Shown here: positions 22,300-34,000 of the stretch, piece after piece
Layout: the number at the start of each line of letters is the position of its first letter
Numbering within the stretch: position 1 is the first letter of the stretch
Source of the DNA: Psococerastis gibbosa
Taxonomy: Eukaryota > Arthropoda > Insecta > Psocodea > Psocidae
Reading direction: 5' to 3'
Assembly: GCA_963971405.1 (NCBI GenBank)
Contig: OZ020489.1
Coordinates: 10,912,001 to 10,976,000, forward strand
DNA length: 64,000 nt
Program-made: the position numbers and the translations under genes
The notes under the pieces: model-generated
Told to the model about the DNA's origin: nothing
The model's input: the letters and a program-made list of their open reading frames with translations, nothing else
Database searches by the model: none

Positions 22300-22700
22300 C
22301 CACCACTAACCCCCCCCCCTCTCACCACAATGGGCGCTGGATCCGCCCCTGTCTGGACACCCCCCCCCCCTCCCCACACACACACACCATATTCCATCAG
22401 GGGTTCGAGCTTATTCAAAAATGTCTAAACTTACCGTAACGTCGCACCATTCCCAAACTTGGCAATTAGGTAGTACAACGCCCTGCCCATCAGCCTTAAT
22501 GATAAAGATTTTTCAGGATTCAAGGCCGTGGTGACAAGGAGAATGAAGGAATTTCCAGTCTACAGCTTGGACAAGTTCAGGGAACTAAGTTGGGATGCAA
22601 AACATTAACCCCCCCCCCCCCCCCCGTCTAATGTATTTTCGGAGGAACATTGTTTTGTTTTAGATTTTTTTTTATACGCAGTCTATCCCCCCCCCCCCTT
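22300..22700. repeat. Cluster of C homopolymer runs
   Basis: Four C runs of roughly 8-15 bases at about 22309, 22359, 22611 and 22687, with (CA)n at 22376-22386. Between them I see nothing recognisable. Confidence 0.8.
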
Positions 22701-23200
22701 GGTGGGTCATTGACAAAGGTTGATTGATTGAATATTTCAATCAGGAAATTAAGGATTCAAGAAGAAGAAGAAGGAAATTCAGGACCAAAAAAAATTTAAA
22801 ATTCGTGTGAGGTAAAAAGAGAAAGCACCAAGATAGGCGTAAGACCACTGAACATAATATTATGAATGTTATGCATGGTAACAAAAGGTCAATGGAAATA
22901 ACAAGAAAGGAATGCGAAAGAGGTCAAGAACTAAAAAGTAAAGTGTCAGGTAGACAACCAGCGGCTATGAGCGCAGCAGATAGGCTAGAAGATCATTTTA
23001 AGAAGGGAGTGACCTGGTCGCTGTCACTGCGAATTACCTCGGTCAGCCAAGTGCAGGAACAACGCCCTCTGCCCAAACTATCTAGGCTATAATAGGTACT
23101 GCTGAAAGTTGCTTGCCTCGAGGCAACTCCCAGATAAATTTAAAAGTACAAACACGAAACTATTTTTAAAAAAAACTTTTTTCATGTCCCCTCAAATCTA
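22701..23200. other. No gene recognised
   Basis: A plus-strand frame of 76 codons at 22862 has no motif I know. Confidence 0.35.
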
Positions 23201-23224
23201 AAGACTCTCTTTGAAAGGTAAATT

Positions 23225-23420
23225 GTAATTGGGTAATGGGGAAGGACTTTTTATGGACCCAGGCCTACTTAGTGTCTCATGCATTTCGGACATTGTTTGT
23301 ATTGCTTCCGTATGAATTTTTGGCCATTGGCAAACAGGTGGTATACGTTCTCGATGGCAACCTGCACCGGCTACCAGCGATAATGGACAAGTTGAGACAA
23401 GCTTACCATTGACGCAATGA
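23225..23420 (+). repeat. Interspersed repeat R4, copy 2
   Basis: TTTTTATGGACCCAGGCCTAC, GCTTCCGTATGAATTTTTGG, CCATTGGCAAACAGGTGGTA and AGCTTACCATTGACGC follow in the order of the 14.2-kb copy. Confidence 0.6.
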
Positions 23421-23821
23421 AATACACAATACAATACAAAAATTAGAGTCCCTGACCAGCCAGAGCCGGATCGACCGTGTCAAACAAAAATAGCCACATA
23501 AATAGCCAAATAGCAATAGGGTTTTGTACGAAAGAAGGAGGAGGTACTTAGATAGTCCAGCTCCTGGGGTCGTACTCATCCAAATTATATAGTGAGGCGT
23601 CAATAAGTCTGCTCTTAATGTATGTTCAGAAACAAGCTGGATCCAACTGACTTACTAAAAATGGTAGCTTATTGTAAAGCCGGTGTGTAAGTATCGGATA
23701 AGAATCCCTCGACTTGTTTAGGCGACACCTAGGCATATCAAACCCTTTTGCCGATCGGGTATTATAGGAGTGCACTGTACCCCGTGCTGGCAATCCAGGA
23801 TTCATCTTTACGTACGTAAAT

Positions 23822-24747
23822 ATCTAAAAGGCGTAATTGAATAAATTAACTATGAGTACGAGCCATCGTATTTATCATATGCGGATAGATGCGTTCGAAA
23901 GCTCGAATGACATCTGTAGAAGCGCTAAAAATGAAGAACTACTTGTGCGAAAGAGGCAAAAAAAAATAATGCGAAACAAAGTATGATGTGAAAGTATAAT
24001 ATATTTTACACTGATAGCCTAATCTTCCCCAAAAATGTCATTAGTTACAGGATGAGTCAAAAAAAGAAGACAAAAATCACATTCTGCTCATGCGCAAGAA
24101 GGTACTGATAACAATTGAACGTCGGGTCGGTACTGAAGCAACTGCGAATTGTTTTGTTTTTTTATCATTGGCTTCCAGCTGATGGTATCATTTCTATCGG
24201 GCTTGAAACATACGTCTGGGCGCAGGGCAGATGTTTTTTTTAGTGTAGGCGGCATCTGGTAAGGCAGGCATTGGTTGTACTGTGTATTTGAGCATATGCC
24301 GCTTCGCCGCGCCGCCTTTGTCCAGATGCCACCTTGGTTAATGGGGTCGCTTAATTATAACTGTGTGCAATACCGTGGCAATTCATTCAGCCTCTGCCAT
24401 GTCCATCCCATTGTCTGCTATATTCCCCTCTGAAGTCAAGAGAAAATGGTCACAGAAAGTAAAAAAAAAAAAGTAAAGATATGCCTCTAAAAAAAGGACT
24501 CGTTTCTGTACTTGGTTAAGTCATGCTTTCGCCTGTTTCGTATCTTGCTCACTGTAGACACCTTTTTAAAGCCGCTAGAGTCCTCACTGTTCATGGCCAG
24601 TATGTCTTGAATTGTCTAATGTACTAATAGTTCTTCATTTTTAGCGCTTCTACAGATGTCATTCGAGCTTTCGAACGCATCTAGCAGCATATGATAAATA
24701 CGATGGCTCGTACTCATGGTTAAGTTATTCAATTACGCCTTTTAGAT
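23822..24747. mobile_element. 926-bp element with ~120-bp terminal inverted repeats
   Basis: The left arm (ATCTAAAAGGCGTAATTGAA ... CGCTAAAAATGAAGAACTAC, to 23943) is matched by its inverse from 24629 to 24747 with few differences and one small indel. The interior has no transposase frame. It contains a smaller hairpin around GGCGGCATCTGG / CCAGATGCCACC (24248-24333) and AGGATGAGTCAAAAAAAGAA near 24051. Confidence 0.8.
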
Positions 24748-24835
24748 TGGGTCAAAGGTAAGCTTGTCTCAGCTTGTCAATTATCTCTTGTAGTACTCAT
24801 GTGTACCAGTTTGTTAATGACCAAAAATGTATAAA

Positions 24836-25041
24836 TAAATAAAATAAATAAGGACCTTTTAATGTTTCCTAGCGGAGTTAGGGCTATAAAGCCCTCTCTT
24901 ACCCTCAACTAGGAAGGCCCGGGACCACCTGCTTTACATGCCCTCCGAAGCATGGCCAGAAAATGCAGCCAGTGTGGGACTCGAACCAACAACTTTTCGG
25001 GTAAAAGTCAGAGTCCGTACCACTACGCTACATGTCTTGAT
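24836..25041 (-). mobile_element. SINE family 1, near full length
   Basis: The tail, body and tRNA-like head (GTCAGAGTCCGTACCACTAC near 25007-25026) are all present on the minus strand. ATGTAT occurs just outside each end and may be the target duplication. Confidence 0.82.
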
Positions 25042-25107
25042 GTATGCCAAAACAATGCAAATAATCCACGGGGTCGTCGGGATTAGGCCATGTTCAATAT
25101 GCCTTCA

Positions 25108-25477
25108 GGCGCCCATTCCACCGACCGGCTAGGGCTACTTACAAAAACGGTGACGTGGTAGCAGACATTCAAGACTTAGGTGGGGTTTCCACCGACCTCG
25201 CATTGCAGAATGCAAATGACATTGACGGAAATTAGAATTTTTCTTTTTATAGAAATCTATTAAAATGTTTCTACTACGCCATTTTTTAATTTTAGTTTGT
25301 TTGTTTGTGATTTTACTGTATGATCATTGATCAATTTTAACTATGGCATAGAGGAAAACAAAGATTTCCGTCAGTTCTGCAATGCGAGGTCGCTGGAAAC
25401 CCCGCATAAGTCTTGAATGTCTGCTACCACGTCACTGTTTTTGTAAATAGCCCTAGCCGGTCGGTGGAATGGGCGCC
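25108..25477. mobile_element. Palindromic MITE, family A, full length (copy 2)
   Basis: The ends GGCGCCCATTCCACCGACCG and CGGTCGGTGGAATGGGCGCC are exact inverses. Arms of about 150 bases carry CAAAAACGGTGACGTGGTAG, TCAAGACTTAGGTGGGGTTT and GCAGAATGCAAATGACATTG. The unpaired centre holds TTTATAGAAATCTATTAAAA and TGATCATTGATCA. No ORF. Confidence 0.88.
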
Positions 25478-26100
25478 TATCTATGACTGTAAAAAACCCT
25501 TCAAATAATAGTAGATAAAGAGATACCACAGCGCACGTAAGCAATTACTGACAGTGTGGTCGTTGCCGAAGGGTGATTTTGTGGGACAAAGCCCTCTGGA
25601 TTACCAAAGCTTCTTCTATTTCTCTCTGTATCAATTGGACATGGCTGTTAGTAACCATCACTGTTAGTTTGTCCAGCGCAGATAAGAATGGAGAGGAAGG
25701 TGGAAAGATTTGCTGCAAACCAATCGTTAGATTGCGACTAAAGAAGAATTTATTTTTAAAATTATGAACCAGTTACTACCCGAGCACCTTATAAAGCATG
25801 CGTTTTAAACACTACCCGAGTACCTACGCTCAAGAATAACTACATTTGGTGAAATTCACACTTATTCAACTAGAAATGTTGGCGATGGAGTGTTGGTGCT
25901 ACAGAGGTCGGAGTTTTTAAGGTAGAGCATATTCCAAGACGGTCTATCCAAATATAATTCTCTTCGAAGTGATATCAAATCGGCTTCATCCGTGTAGAAA
26001 TTTAGGAAACAGTTACAAGAGGATGTGCGAAGTGGAATATTCGAGAAGTGGATGACTTGATAGAGGAAGTGGATGTTTTTTTTCTTAGCATTCGTGCTAT
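25478..26100. other. No gene recognised
   Basis: Short open frames on both strands show no family motifs. Confidence 0.4.
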
Positions 26101-26106
26101 TTCTGC

Positions 26107-26107
26107 A

Positions 26108-26139
<32 letters not shown>

Positions 26140-26150
26140 ATACTATTACT
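26107..26150 (+). repeat. (ACT)n microsatellite
   Basis: About nine ACT/CTA repeats followed by AATACTATTACT. The LINE fragment at 35.4-35.9 kb ends in the same repeat. Confidence 0.9.
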
Positions 26151-26653
26151 AAAAGCCTTGAGACTGGCTAATTCTTTTATTTAGTAAGAAGCCTGAAGCG
26201 GCTCATATACCTAACAAAATTCAAGAAGCTGCTAAAAGTCTGCCCACGATTTCTTAAGGCCGGTATGGCACGGCCCATACCAATAATTATAAGAATAGCC
26301 TGCCTACTTTTTACGATTTACTAATACTATATGACATTTCCAAAGTGTGTGTGTGGGGTACTCCTGACGACCACTCGCAAGATAATGTTATTTTTTGTTG
26401 ACCAATGAGCAATAAAGCAAACAAAGCTGTAGTTGCTGCGCAGCGTCCCAGCAGCGACGTCGGCGGAAAGTCTAATATCAGCACTCTTCGACGTCTTAGG
26501 CCGGCGGAACACTATCCCTTTTTACCGTATGCTGCTGAGAGGGATGCATTCTGGTGGAATGACACGTCGCGGACACACTGTCTGGTGCGACTGATTAAAA
26601 ATTGCTGATTTTAGTATTTTATAGTCTTGATCCGAACAATCTTACTCAAGTAA

Positions 26654-26793
26654 GGCAGGGTTTCCACATACGCCAATCGTCAATGAAAATTATGAAATTG
26701 AACGTTTAGCAGACATTAAAGACATACTAAAAATTCTGCTACCACGTCAAAACCATATTTTTCGTTGACGATTGACGTATGTGGAAACCCCGC
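26654..26793. mobile_element. Hairpin MITE (GTAGCAGA core)
   Basis: TAA precedes GGCAGGGTTTCCACATACGC; the right end is GCGTATGTGG-type inverse followed by AAACCCCGC. The central part holds TTTAGCAGACATTAAAGACA and TTCTGCTACCACGTC. It is closely related to 44210-44356. Confidence 0.8.
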
Positions 26794-27000
26794 ATGTGTT
26801 GAAATGCTATCTTGCCTCACTCAACTGAATGTTTATTTATTTCTCCCGTATCCGGTTACATTCCCTGCCGCAGCACTAGCCGGTCGATAATCGACGGCAT
26901 GGTGCCACCGGAACATTGTGACCGCGCTCATAAGGCTCCATGGATTCATGTCATCCCTTCAAATCAGTCTCTTTTGGCGGGACGGCACAAAGGGATAGTG

Positions 27001-27100
27001 TGAAGAACCAGTAGAATCCGGGTTGATGGGCAGTGGTCGAAATGGAAGTTCGCTTTCATTTCGACCACGGCCCATCAGCCCGGATTCTACTGGTTCTTCA
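27001..27100. mobile_element. Tight hairpin of the 15.1-kb family
   Basis: TGAAGAACCAGTAGAATCCG and CGGATTCTACTGGTTCTTCA are exact inverses, as are the inner CGAAATG / CATTTCG parts. The loop is only a few bases. The right side continues into TTCGGCCGTGAAAGCC, which lies outside the same arm at 15070. Confidence 0.8.
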
Positions 27101-27304
27101 TTCGACTTCGGCCGTGAAAGCCTGTGGTGTTACAAAAAGGGATAGTGTGTCGCCAGCCTAAAACACCCATGGCAATGGGGCAAAGTGGACTGAACCACTG
27201 TATTAAATGCAGACCAGTCAATCCTTTATGATGTCGCCTTGAGACTTCTCACATGAATTCATCAAGCGAAATCAAATTAGAAATGACAACGTCGTATTAT
27301 TGCA

Positions 27305-27690
27305 ACTGCCAACGGCCTTACCATGTTGATTCCACGAGAGCAGAACATGTTTCAAACTGCGGCAAACTTGGTAGTGTGAACAGCGTTGGCAGGTGAACAA
27401 GGTGGGACATGATAACACGCTGAGACTAAACCAGTCAGGCTACGTGCGTGTCGAGTCCTCGTCACCTCCGATTTAATCGTGTGACTTTACCATGTTCCCC
27501 AAGTGGTTTGGAATCCGCTATAATCAGGAGCTTCACCCTGTCAGTCAACTCCCCTTTCACTGAGGTGAAAGAGTCTGCCCTTAGGGTGCCTCAAGTTAAC
27601 CGACTCACTCCCCCCGCCAGGCTGACAGGGTTGCTTAAAGCAGAAATGCCGAAAGCAGGCGTTAGAAACAACAACATTTCAACTGTATAA
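27305..27690 (+). repeat. Interspersed repeat R1, fullest copy
   Basis: About 380 bp running from GGCCTTACCATGTTGATTCC through CACCTCCGATTTAATCGTG and AATCAGGAGCTTCACCCTGT to AGCAGAAATGCCGAAAGCAG. Copies lie at 37290-37640 (inverted), 49052-49362, 54344-54500 (inverted, partial) and at the window's right edge. I do not recognise the family. Confidence 0.75.
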
Positions 27691-28860
27691 ATTTTGTCAA
27701 AAGGTGTAATAAACCGGTTGAGATGAAAGTCACAGCATTAAATCACAATGATAAATGAACCATATCATCATATGTAGGGGCACCCCATAAGACTAAGACA
27801 AATTTAGCGACTGCTGTGGTGATATGAAAATACGTAAACAACCACTATTCCAGTGTATATATTTTTTTAATGTTTCCCCTGGGACAGACCCCACCCCAGC
27901 CCCCTCTGTTTGGACTTAGGAGTCACATGAAACTTCGTCTGTGTAAAATATTGACTCATATCAAAATGGATAAGCCCCCATTAGTTCGGGCTTATTTTTT
28001 CAAAAAAAAAAATCCCCCCGCCCCCTGCTTGGAGTATTTGTAAATACTAAAATAGCCAGTAAAATTGGTAAATCCCACTATTTCACGCCTATTTTTGTTC
28101 AAATAATTGCCTCTGTCGTTCAACTAAGCCTCGTACCAATTCATTTTGCTTCGGGCCTTGCAAACCCTCGGGGCTGTGGGTTGCCCAAAGCACATTATGT
28201 AGATACCACGATGCCTATATCATGGTGTAAAATTGAAGCCTTGGGCCAAATTTGAACACGGTTGTGCCGATGCGTCTGCTCAGTGGCATTTCACAACCTC
28301 AGTTCACCAAAAATTATTATAAACAATCGGATTTAGTAAAGAAAACATCATCCATGCGATACCCTCTCTTGGCATCATGCGTTATCAAGACTACAAATTA
28401 ATAAATTATCCCGATATGTCTAAGATAGAAAACATTCAACATCCAAGCCACACACAATAAAATGAGGTACCCCTGTTGTTTGATCTGTATAAGCGGCACA
28501 AACCTTTCAACATGTTGATAAGCCTTTGTTTGGGTTGCGTGGGTGTTAGCTCCAAGTTTATATCACAAATTGAAACACTATTTATATATTACTACACTAT
28601 CACATCACTAGAAAACACAATCCCACCTAATTTGCAGCAAACCTTTATTTTATCATTTTGACTGCAGTAATGAAATAGCTTGACAGCCATCAAAACATCT
28701 TAAAATTTTGGCAGAAAACGTCAAGGACCAGGGGTATTTGGCTGCCCTAATAAAACTGCAATCTATCGGATAACGTATTAATAAAAATTGTTAAAACTTT
28801 ATGTACACTAAAATATATATATTAGGTTTCAGCAGAAAATCGCACTGCTACACTCTCCAA
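27691..28860. other. No gene recognised
   Basis: AT-rich, with C-rich patches at 27890-27905 and 28014-28024. No exon or repeat structure supported. Confidence 0.4.
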
Positions 28861-28882
28861 ATCAATTTTCAACGGCCGACTG

Positions 28883-28900
28883 ATTTTCAATATGGCGACC
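28883..28900 (+). promoter_or_regulatory. YY1-like site, possible promoter of an unseen gene
   Basis: CAATATGGCGACCGCG matches the YY1 consensus often found at transcription starts. A similar site, CCAATATGGCGGC, lies at about 30461. No linked coding exon is visible, so the promoter role is speculative. Confidence 0.25.
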
Positions 28901-30735
28901 GCGACTCATCACTGTTGCCAACAGAAAAATCGCGCCAATAGTTGAAGTTTTAAAATTATTTTGCCAATTAGTATAAATTAATACTTTAATTTCTACTTTA
29001 AAGCTAACTTTTTAATTACTATCAGATATTTTTTAATCAATTCCCTTGTTGTTCAAATGAAAACTCACCACAAAAACATACCCACCCCAATTTACCTACA
29101 GCTTCTAAACTAGTTCGGTTTATTTTAATAAGGTATGTAGGTATTGTAGGCACAAAAAAACCTATTGCCCATTGCACCCCCTACATAGCATGTCTTGCTG
29201 TATTATTATTAGTACCATTGCCCAGAGGGAATACTCTTGAAGGGATTTTATTTGTTTGGTTTCACTTTCTTGGTTGAGGTATACTCGACCACGGTATTAA
29301 GTCCTGATTTTAATGAGCGCACATTGCTATGGTTTGGGCATTCCTGCAATAACTTAATAACTACGGTACCTCACACAATTTTCCAAATCATATCAGACCA
29401 ACAAGTGTGACAGGTTACTAGCAAAATCTATCATTAAAATGACAGATTTGACAAAATGACAAATGCCTCTAGTATTTTCAGATTGGATAAGTTTACCTAT
29501 AAGAAGCAAAGTGTCTCCACATTGAGCACCATTTATTCTATTTTACTTTCGTTGGCTTCCACAAGCTATGGTAAGAGCCCTACCCAGATCTGATGACCAC
29601 TTACTCTTGACGTTCATGATACCCAATACCGTAATATCGTCGAAAATAATAAAGTAATTTTTTATCGGGCAATGGTTGAAGGAGTGATGGTAGGCAGCTA
29701 AGCAATCTGAGTTGCTAAGTCTTACCTAGTTCTATCTGAAGTCAGTTAATCAATAAAACAAATTTAAAAAAGATACAAGCGTCAGCATAAAAAGTTACAC
29801 TCAGTTAAATATAGATCAACGCTTAAATATAACAGGAAAACAATAAAATAGATAGACAATAAGTTTTGATATAATAGATCTCAAATTAAAGACCAATCAA
29901 AAAATACATACCTTGTAAACTTTACTACAGTCAAGCCTGGCACAGGGGCTACACTTCGCCATTCTATTACAATAGACAATAGAATGTTATGAACTGAACC
30001 TACTTATAATGTTTAAACACCGTAAGTTAACAGTATCATCGTGGTTAAACAAATAAAAATGTTCCTTCTTTAAGCGTCGTTTACAAAAGTTCACACTGTA
30101 CAATTCTTAGCAATTCCTTCAATCCAATGCAGATTTTAACTACAATTCCTTGCATTTCACTTTCTTTTCTTATTTACTGTATAATAGGGCTACACTGTTG
30201 AACACGTACTGTGCGATTGGCTTTTTAATGGACAACTGTCTTATTTTATATAGGCCTAGTACATTAAAAAAAAACAATGTGGCAAAATGTCCTCCTCCGA
30301 TGGGGGTCAATTCCCAAAAATAGCGCCCCTAATCACAGCAGGTAAGGTTATAGGAAAGTTTTTCATGTCTTGTCCCATAGTGCATTTATTGGCCCCATAT
30401 TACTAGGACTAAATATAATTATGATCCTTCCTAATGAGCCTCTTTCGTATAGAAATCCAATATGGCGGCTATAGAGAAGCCATAGAGAAATTACGTCAAA
30501 CCCGATGTTTTAATTGGTTTGGTTGCAAACATTTTTCTATATGATTGAGGTTAATTTTTAATATTATTAATAGGCATATAGCTTGAACGGAACGTATGCC
30601 AGTGACGTAGCATTTTTGAATTTAGCAAAGTTTATTTCAACAGACCATAAAGCATAATATTATGCTTTATATACTATGTACTATTTATACGTATATACTA
30701 CAATAGTAACAAAATGATGGACGTCACTGATATGA
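28901..30735. other. No gene recognised
   Basis: Mostly single-copy-looking AT-rich DNA. Small hairpins at 29960-29985 and 30650-30668 (AAAGCATAATATTATGCTTT). No supported exon. Confidence 0.4.
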
Positions 30736-30739
30736 GTTT

Positions 30740-30888
30740 CAGCAGCCTGATCGAGGCGATTATAATACCGGGGTTAAATAAACAACCTAGGATTATAACT
30801 GTAAACAAACAAATTTTGAATAACACTTTCCATTATAAAATTATCTTGTTTACAAATACCGGTATTATAATCGCCTCGATCAGGCTGC
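30740..30888. mobile_element. MITE with perfect 32-bp inverted repeats
   Basis: The left arm CAGCAGCCTGATCGAGGCGA...CCGG and the right arm are exact inverses over 32 bases. The interior includes AATAACACTTTCCATTATAA, also found at 2054-2070 near the tandem array. Confidence 0.82.
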
Positions 30889-31089
30889 TGGTAGTACCTA
30901 ATTAAAAGATAATTAGCGAAAAGAGAGAATTTCCCTACCGATCCCATGGACGATTATATATAAGTGTTAAAGTGCCAACCTAGAATTATTAAGATTAAGA
31001 TATGACTATGCCATTTAAATATCCTATATGGTAAGGGGACCCCATCGGTTTTTGGACAGGATTGTTATTGTTCCAAAGTCAATTTATAG

Positions 31090-31481
31090 CATAGATTTTA
31101 ATAATAATACTAGATAGCGAACTCCCCTGGATATTTTGAAGCCAGCCGCCATTGCTATAAGTGGTAGAAAACGTTGTTTACATTCATTTACACCTTGAGT
31201 TCTTATGAGATTTCCTAATATTTTCTGTGAAAATTACTTTCAAAAGTTAAATCTAACAGTTTATTTTCAGCGGATTTTGATCAATAGTTACATAAAAGAC
31301 AATATTAACTGAAAATTAAATCAAGATAAAATTTATTTCATCGAGAAGTACCCATTTAAGAACAGGTACTTTGCGTTCTTTCCGTTCTTTCAATCCACTT
31401 ATAGCAATGGCGGATGGCTTCGCAACACTCCCTACAGAGAGCATGGGAGTTCCCTATCTAGTATTATTATTAAAATCTATG
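31090..31481. mobile_element. Inverted-repeat MITE, about 390 bp
   Basis: The outer arms CATAGATTTTAATAATAATA...GAACTCCC and the inverse match almost exactly. The inner arms GCCGCCATTGCTATAAGTGG and CCACTTATAGCAATGGCGG also pair. No ORF. Confidence 0.8.
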
Positions 31482-32660
31482 ATTTCTAGCCGTTGCCAAC
31501 TGGTTCACTTCTCAAGTTCTCGAGTATGAGAACGAGTCTACTGTTATATCTAAGATTGCCGTGAACAATCTGGGTATGATCAATAGACATAATTTTGTAA
31601 GCAAATAAGAACAATGGGTCAAGGGGAAGCCCATAAAAAGGTCTGACTATGTCTTTTACCCCTTTTTACATAATGTTTAATTAAATAATAATAATAATAA
31701 TAATAATATAATAATAAAATACAATAAATTGTGGCTAAAACGTCTAGAAGGGGGCGAATAAAAAATTTACAGTATTCAATAGAGTTCTAGCACATGAAAA
31801 TAGGGGTAACTTTTAAATTTACACTAATATCCACAGATACATAGCTGTCATAAAAAAAATACAAAAGAAACCGATTTTTTAACCGGATGACGTCACGCTT
31901 GCATAACTTCCTCAAAATGACCACCTTAACCAAGCTTGTGCCCCCCCCCCCCTCTTTCCTCGAAGACAGAGGATACATCAATGGTGATTTACAATGGTAA
32001 CTTAATATACAATTAGGTAGGTATTAGCAACTTCACAAATGTTGCCGACATAACTCGGGAAATATTGGATTTCTTGCATGAATTTCTCACAGGCATTGGT
32101 ACAGATTTGTACAGGAAGTGTAAAATGACGGATACGAGTGAGCTCTTTGGGGTATGCGAGAGGTTAGGTGCTAGAAAAGCATTTTTACCCGGAATGTGTC
32201 CGGAAACTTCGTGAAGATGCGTTAACATTCGAACAAAAGATAGTAGATACATTATTGTCACAATTTTTTAACATAAAATAGAATAAACTGAGACCATTTT
32301 AAATTATAAAGTTTTTAACGTGCAAACTTATCAACATTAAAAAAACATGGAAGTCTTATTAGTTTCCAAAAATTACATGGTTACAAACTAAAATATGCCA
32401 TGAATGGACATTTTAAATGCTTCTTTTTTTTACAACAATCAGTCAAAAGTTAAAATATTTTTTTTATTTTACTCTATTCTAAATGTGTATTTTGTGCCAC
32501 GACCATATTTAAGGCCTACGTATACAATCGACCCAAGTTAAAGAAAGTTCTCCTCTGAATTGGGACCTGGTTATTCAATGGATAATGATAGTAAATAGTA
32601 AATATTTACTACTATGCAGCATTGAAAAACCAATGACCAATTCAGAGTGAAACTAACTTG
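31482..32660. other. No gene recognised
   Basis: An (AAT)n run at about 31688-31713 and a C run at about 31939-31950. A minus-strand frame of 82 codons at 32013-32261 has no motif I know. Confidence 0.35.
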
Positions 32661-32667
32661 TGTGTTA

Positions 32668-33054
32668 AGGCAGAGTGTTCAAAATGTTTTGTAAACAAGA
32701 AATTTTGCTGATTTTTTGACGAAAATAACTTATTGCCCATTCCACAGATACAAAGATAACAAAGTGAACAAATAAAAAACTCATAAAAAATACAAGTTAT
32801 CGCAGGAAGTTTATATTTTCTGAACTGAAATATTATTACCTTAAAAAAATTGGATAAAGAGCCTTAAACCCATTTTGTAGCACAGTTGTAAATCTGTAAG
32901 GGAAATAGACAGCTTTCAGAGAAAGCTCGTATTTTTTTAGATTTTTTCATCTGTTCCCTTTTATATTTTTGTGGCTGTGGAACGAGCAATTAATTAATTT
33001 CGTCCAAAAAGTATGATAATTTCTTGTTTACAAAACATTTTGAACACTCAGGCT
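32668..33054. mobile_element. Inverted-repeat MITE beside TTA/TAA
   Basis: GTGTTCAAAATGTTTTGTAA and CAAGAAATT in the left arm pair with the right arm ending AAAACATTTTGAACACTCAGG. The left end follows TTA and the right end precedes TAA. A diverged right arm lies near 41700-41785. Confidence 0.75.
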
Positions 33055-33319
33055 TAACCTAAAAAGCAGTATCTCAAATTTTTGGGTCTTTCAGCATGTG
33101 CCTCTGGTAGACAACTTGTAAAATTTATCATTTAACATACGAACTTGCATTTTTTTTATAAAAAAAAAAAGAACAGCCCAACCCCAATTTTTTCAGTATA
33201 AATAATGTATTTTATTAATGTTAAGGACTTTATATGGACCTACTTGTAGTGGCCGATTGAACCAGGTCCTGCCAACGACCCTATTGATTTTTCGTATAAT
33301 ATCCTTTCCGCATGAATTT

Positions 33320-33583
33320 TCGAAGTACGCTTTGAGATCCACCACGGCATATCATCCCGGGTTCTACTGCTACAACACGTAACTCCTGTCGTGAAAGACT
33401 TTGTAAATATATTACACTGTCTATATTTTCGAAATAAAAGGTTAATCGCATACAAACAATTTAATGAATGTATCTGATTGATCTCTTCAGTCAAGTCTGG
33501 TTAGTACCCGTGTCGAGTTAAACTCGCATAAGTACAAGCACGCTACCACAACCCCCACCACCTGTCCACCGAAGCCGATAATG
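33320..33583 (-). mobile_element. SINE family 2 copy beside a hairpin-family fragment
   Basis: 33430-33583 is the reverse of SINE family 2: GGTTAATCGCATACAAACAA, GAATGTATCTGATTGATCTC, GTACAAGCACGCTACCAC. 33340-33400 (CCACGGCATATCATCCCGGG, TCGTGAAAGAC) is a decayed arm of the 15.1/27.0-kb hairpin family. Confidence 0.6.
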
Positions 33584-33899
33584 CATATCGTCGGCTGTCT
33601 GGTAAAGACAGGTAAGACCTAGTAACTTACATAATTATCGAAAATGAGTTTATGCGCGAAACTTGTTCATTATTTGAAATTTTCATAATGGAATCATTCT
33701 TCTTAGAGAAAAATAAAGAAAAAACAATTTCTTGTGCCTGAATTTGCGCGCAGTTGGCAATTAATTTTTTCGCTCTCCTGTAGAGTTGATAAAATGTCAG
33801 TTATGAGGTCTTACTAGACAGTCGACGATATGATGTATTGATATGAATGTTTCTGAGAAACCAAGGAAATGGTCGGTCCATACTGCTCCTTAAGTTAGG

Positions 33900-34000
33900 A
33901 CAGTATTAAGGTTAGCATGAAAACAAGACTTTATAGTCTTATTGTTCGCCTTTTGTTTGCAATAAAGTCGTTTTTTCATTTCATTTCATTTCATTTCAGT
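33900..34000 (+). mobile_element. LINE-like 3' tail with (ATTTC)n
   Basis: AAGACTTTATAGTCTTATTG, CGCCTTTTGTTTGCAATAAAG and TCATTTCATTTCATTTCATT match the tail at 57480-57575. Unique sequence followed by a pentamer repeat is a common LINE 3' end. Confidence 0.55.

Larger units (their letters stand above)
26499..27158. mobile_element. Composite inverted-repeat element with nested hairpins
   Basis: TTA then GGCCGGCGGAACACTATCCC on the left. GGGATAGTGTGTCGCCAGCC then TAA on the right. The inverted repeats are about 28 bases and imperfect. Inside lie the hairpin MITE at 26654 and the hairpin at 27001, so at least three insertions are stacked. Confidence 0.65.

Noticed and set aside
26107-26150. 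CRISPR-like or coding Thr repeat
   Set aside because: A plain trinucleotide microsatellite; no spacer structure, and the host is a eukaryote.
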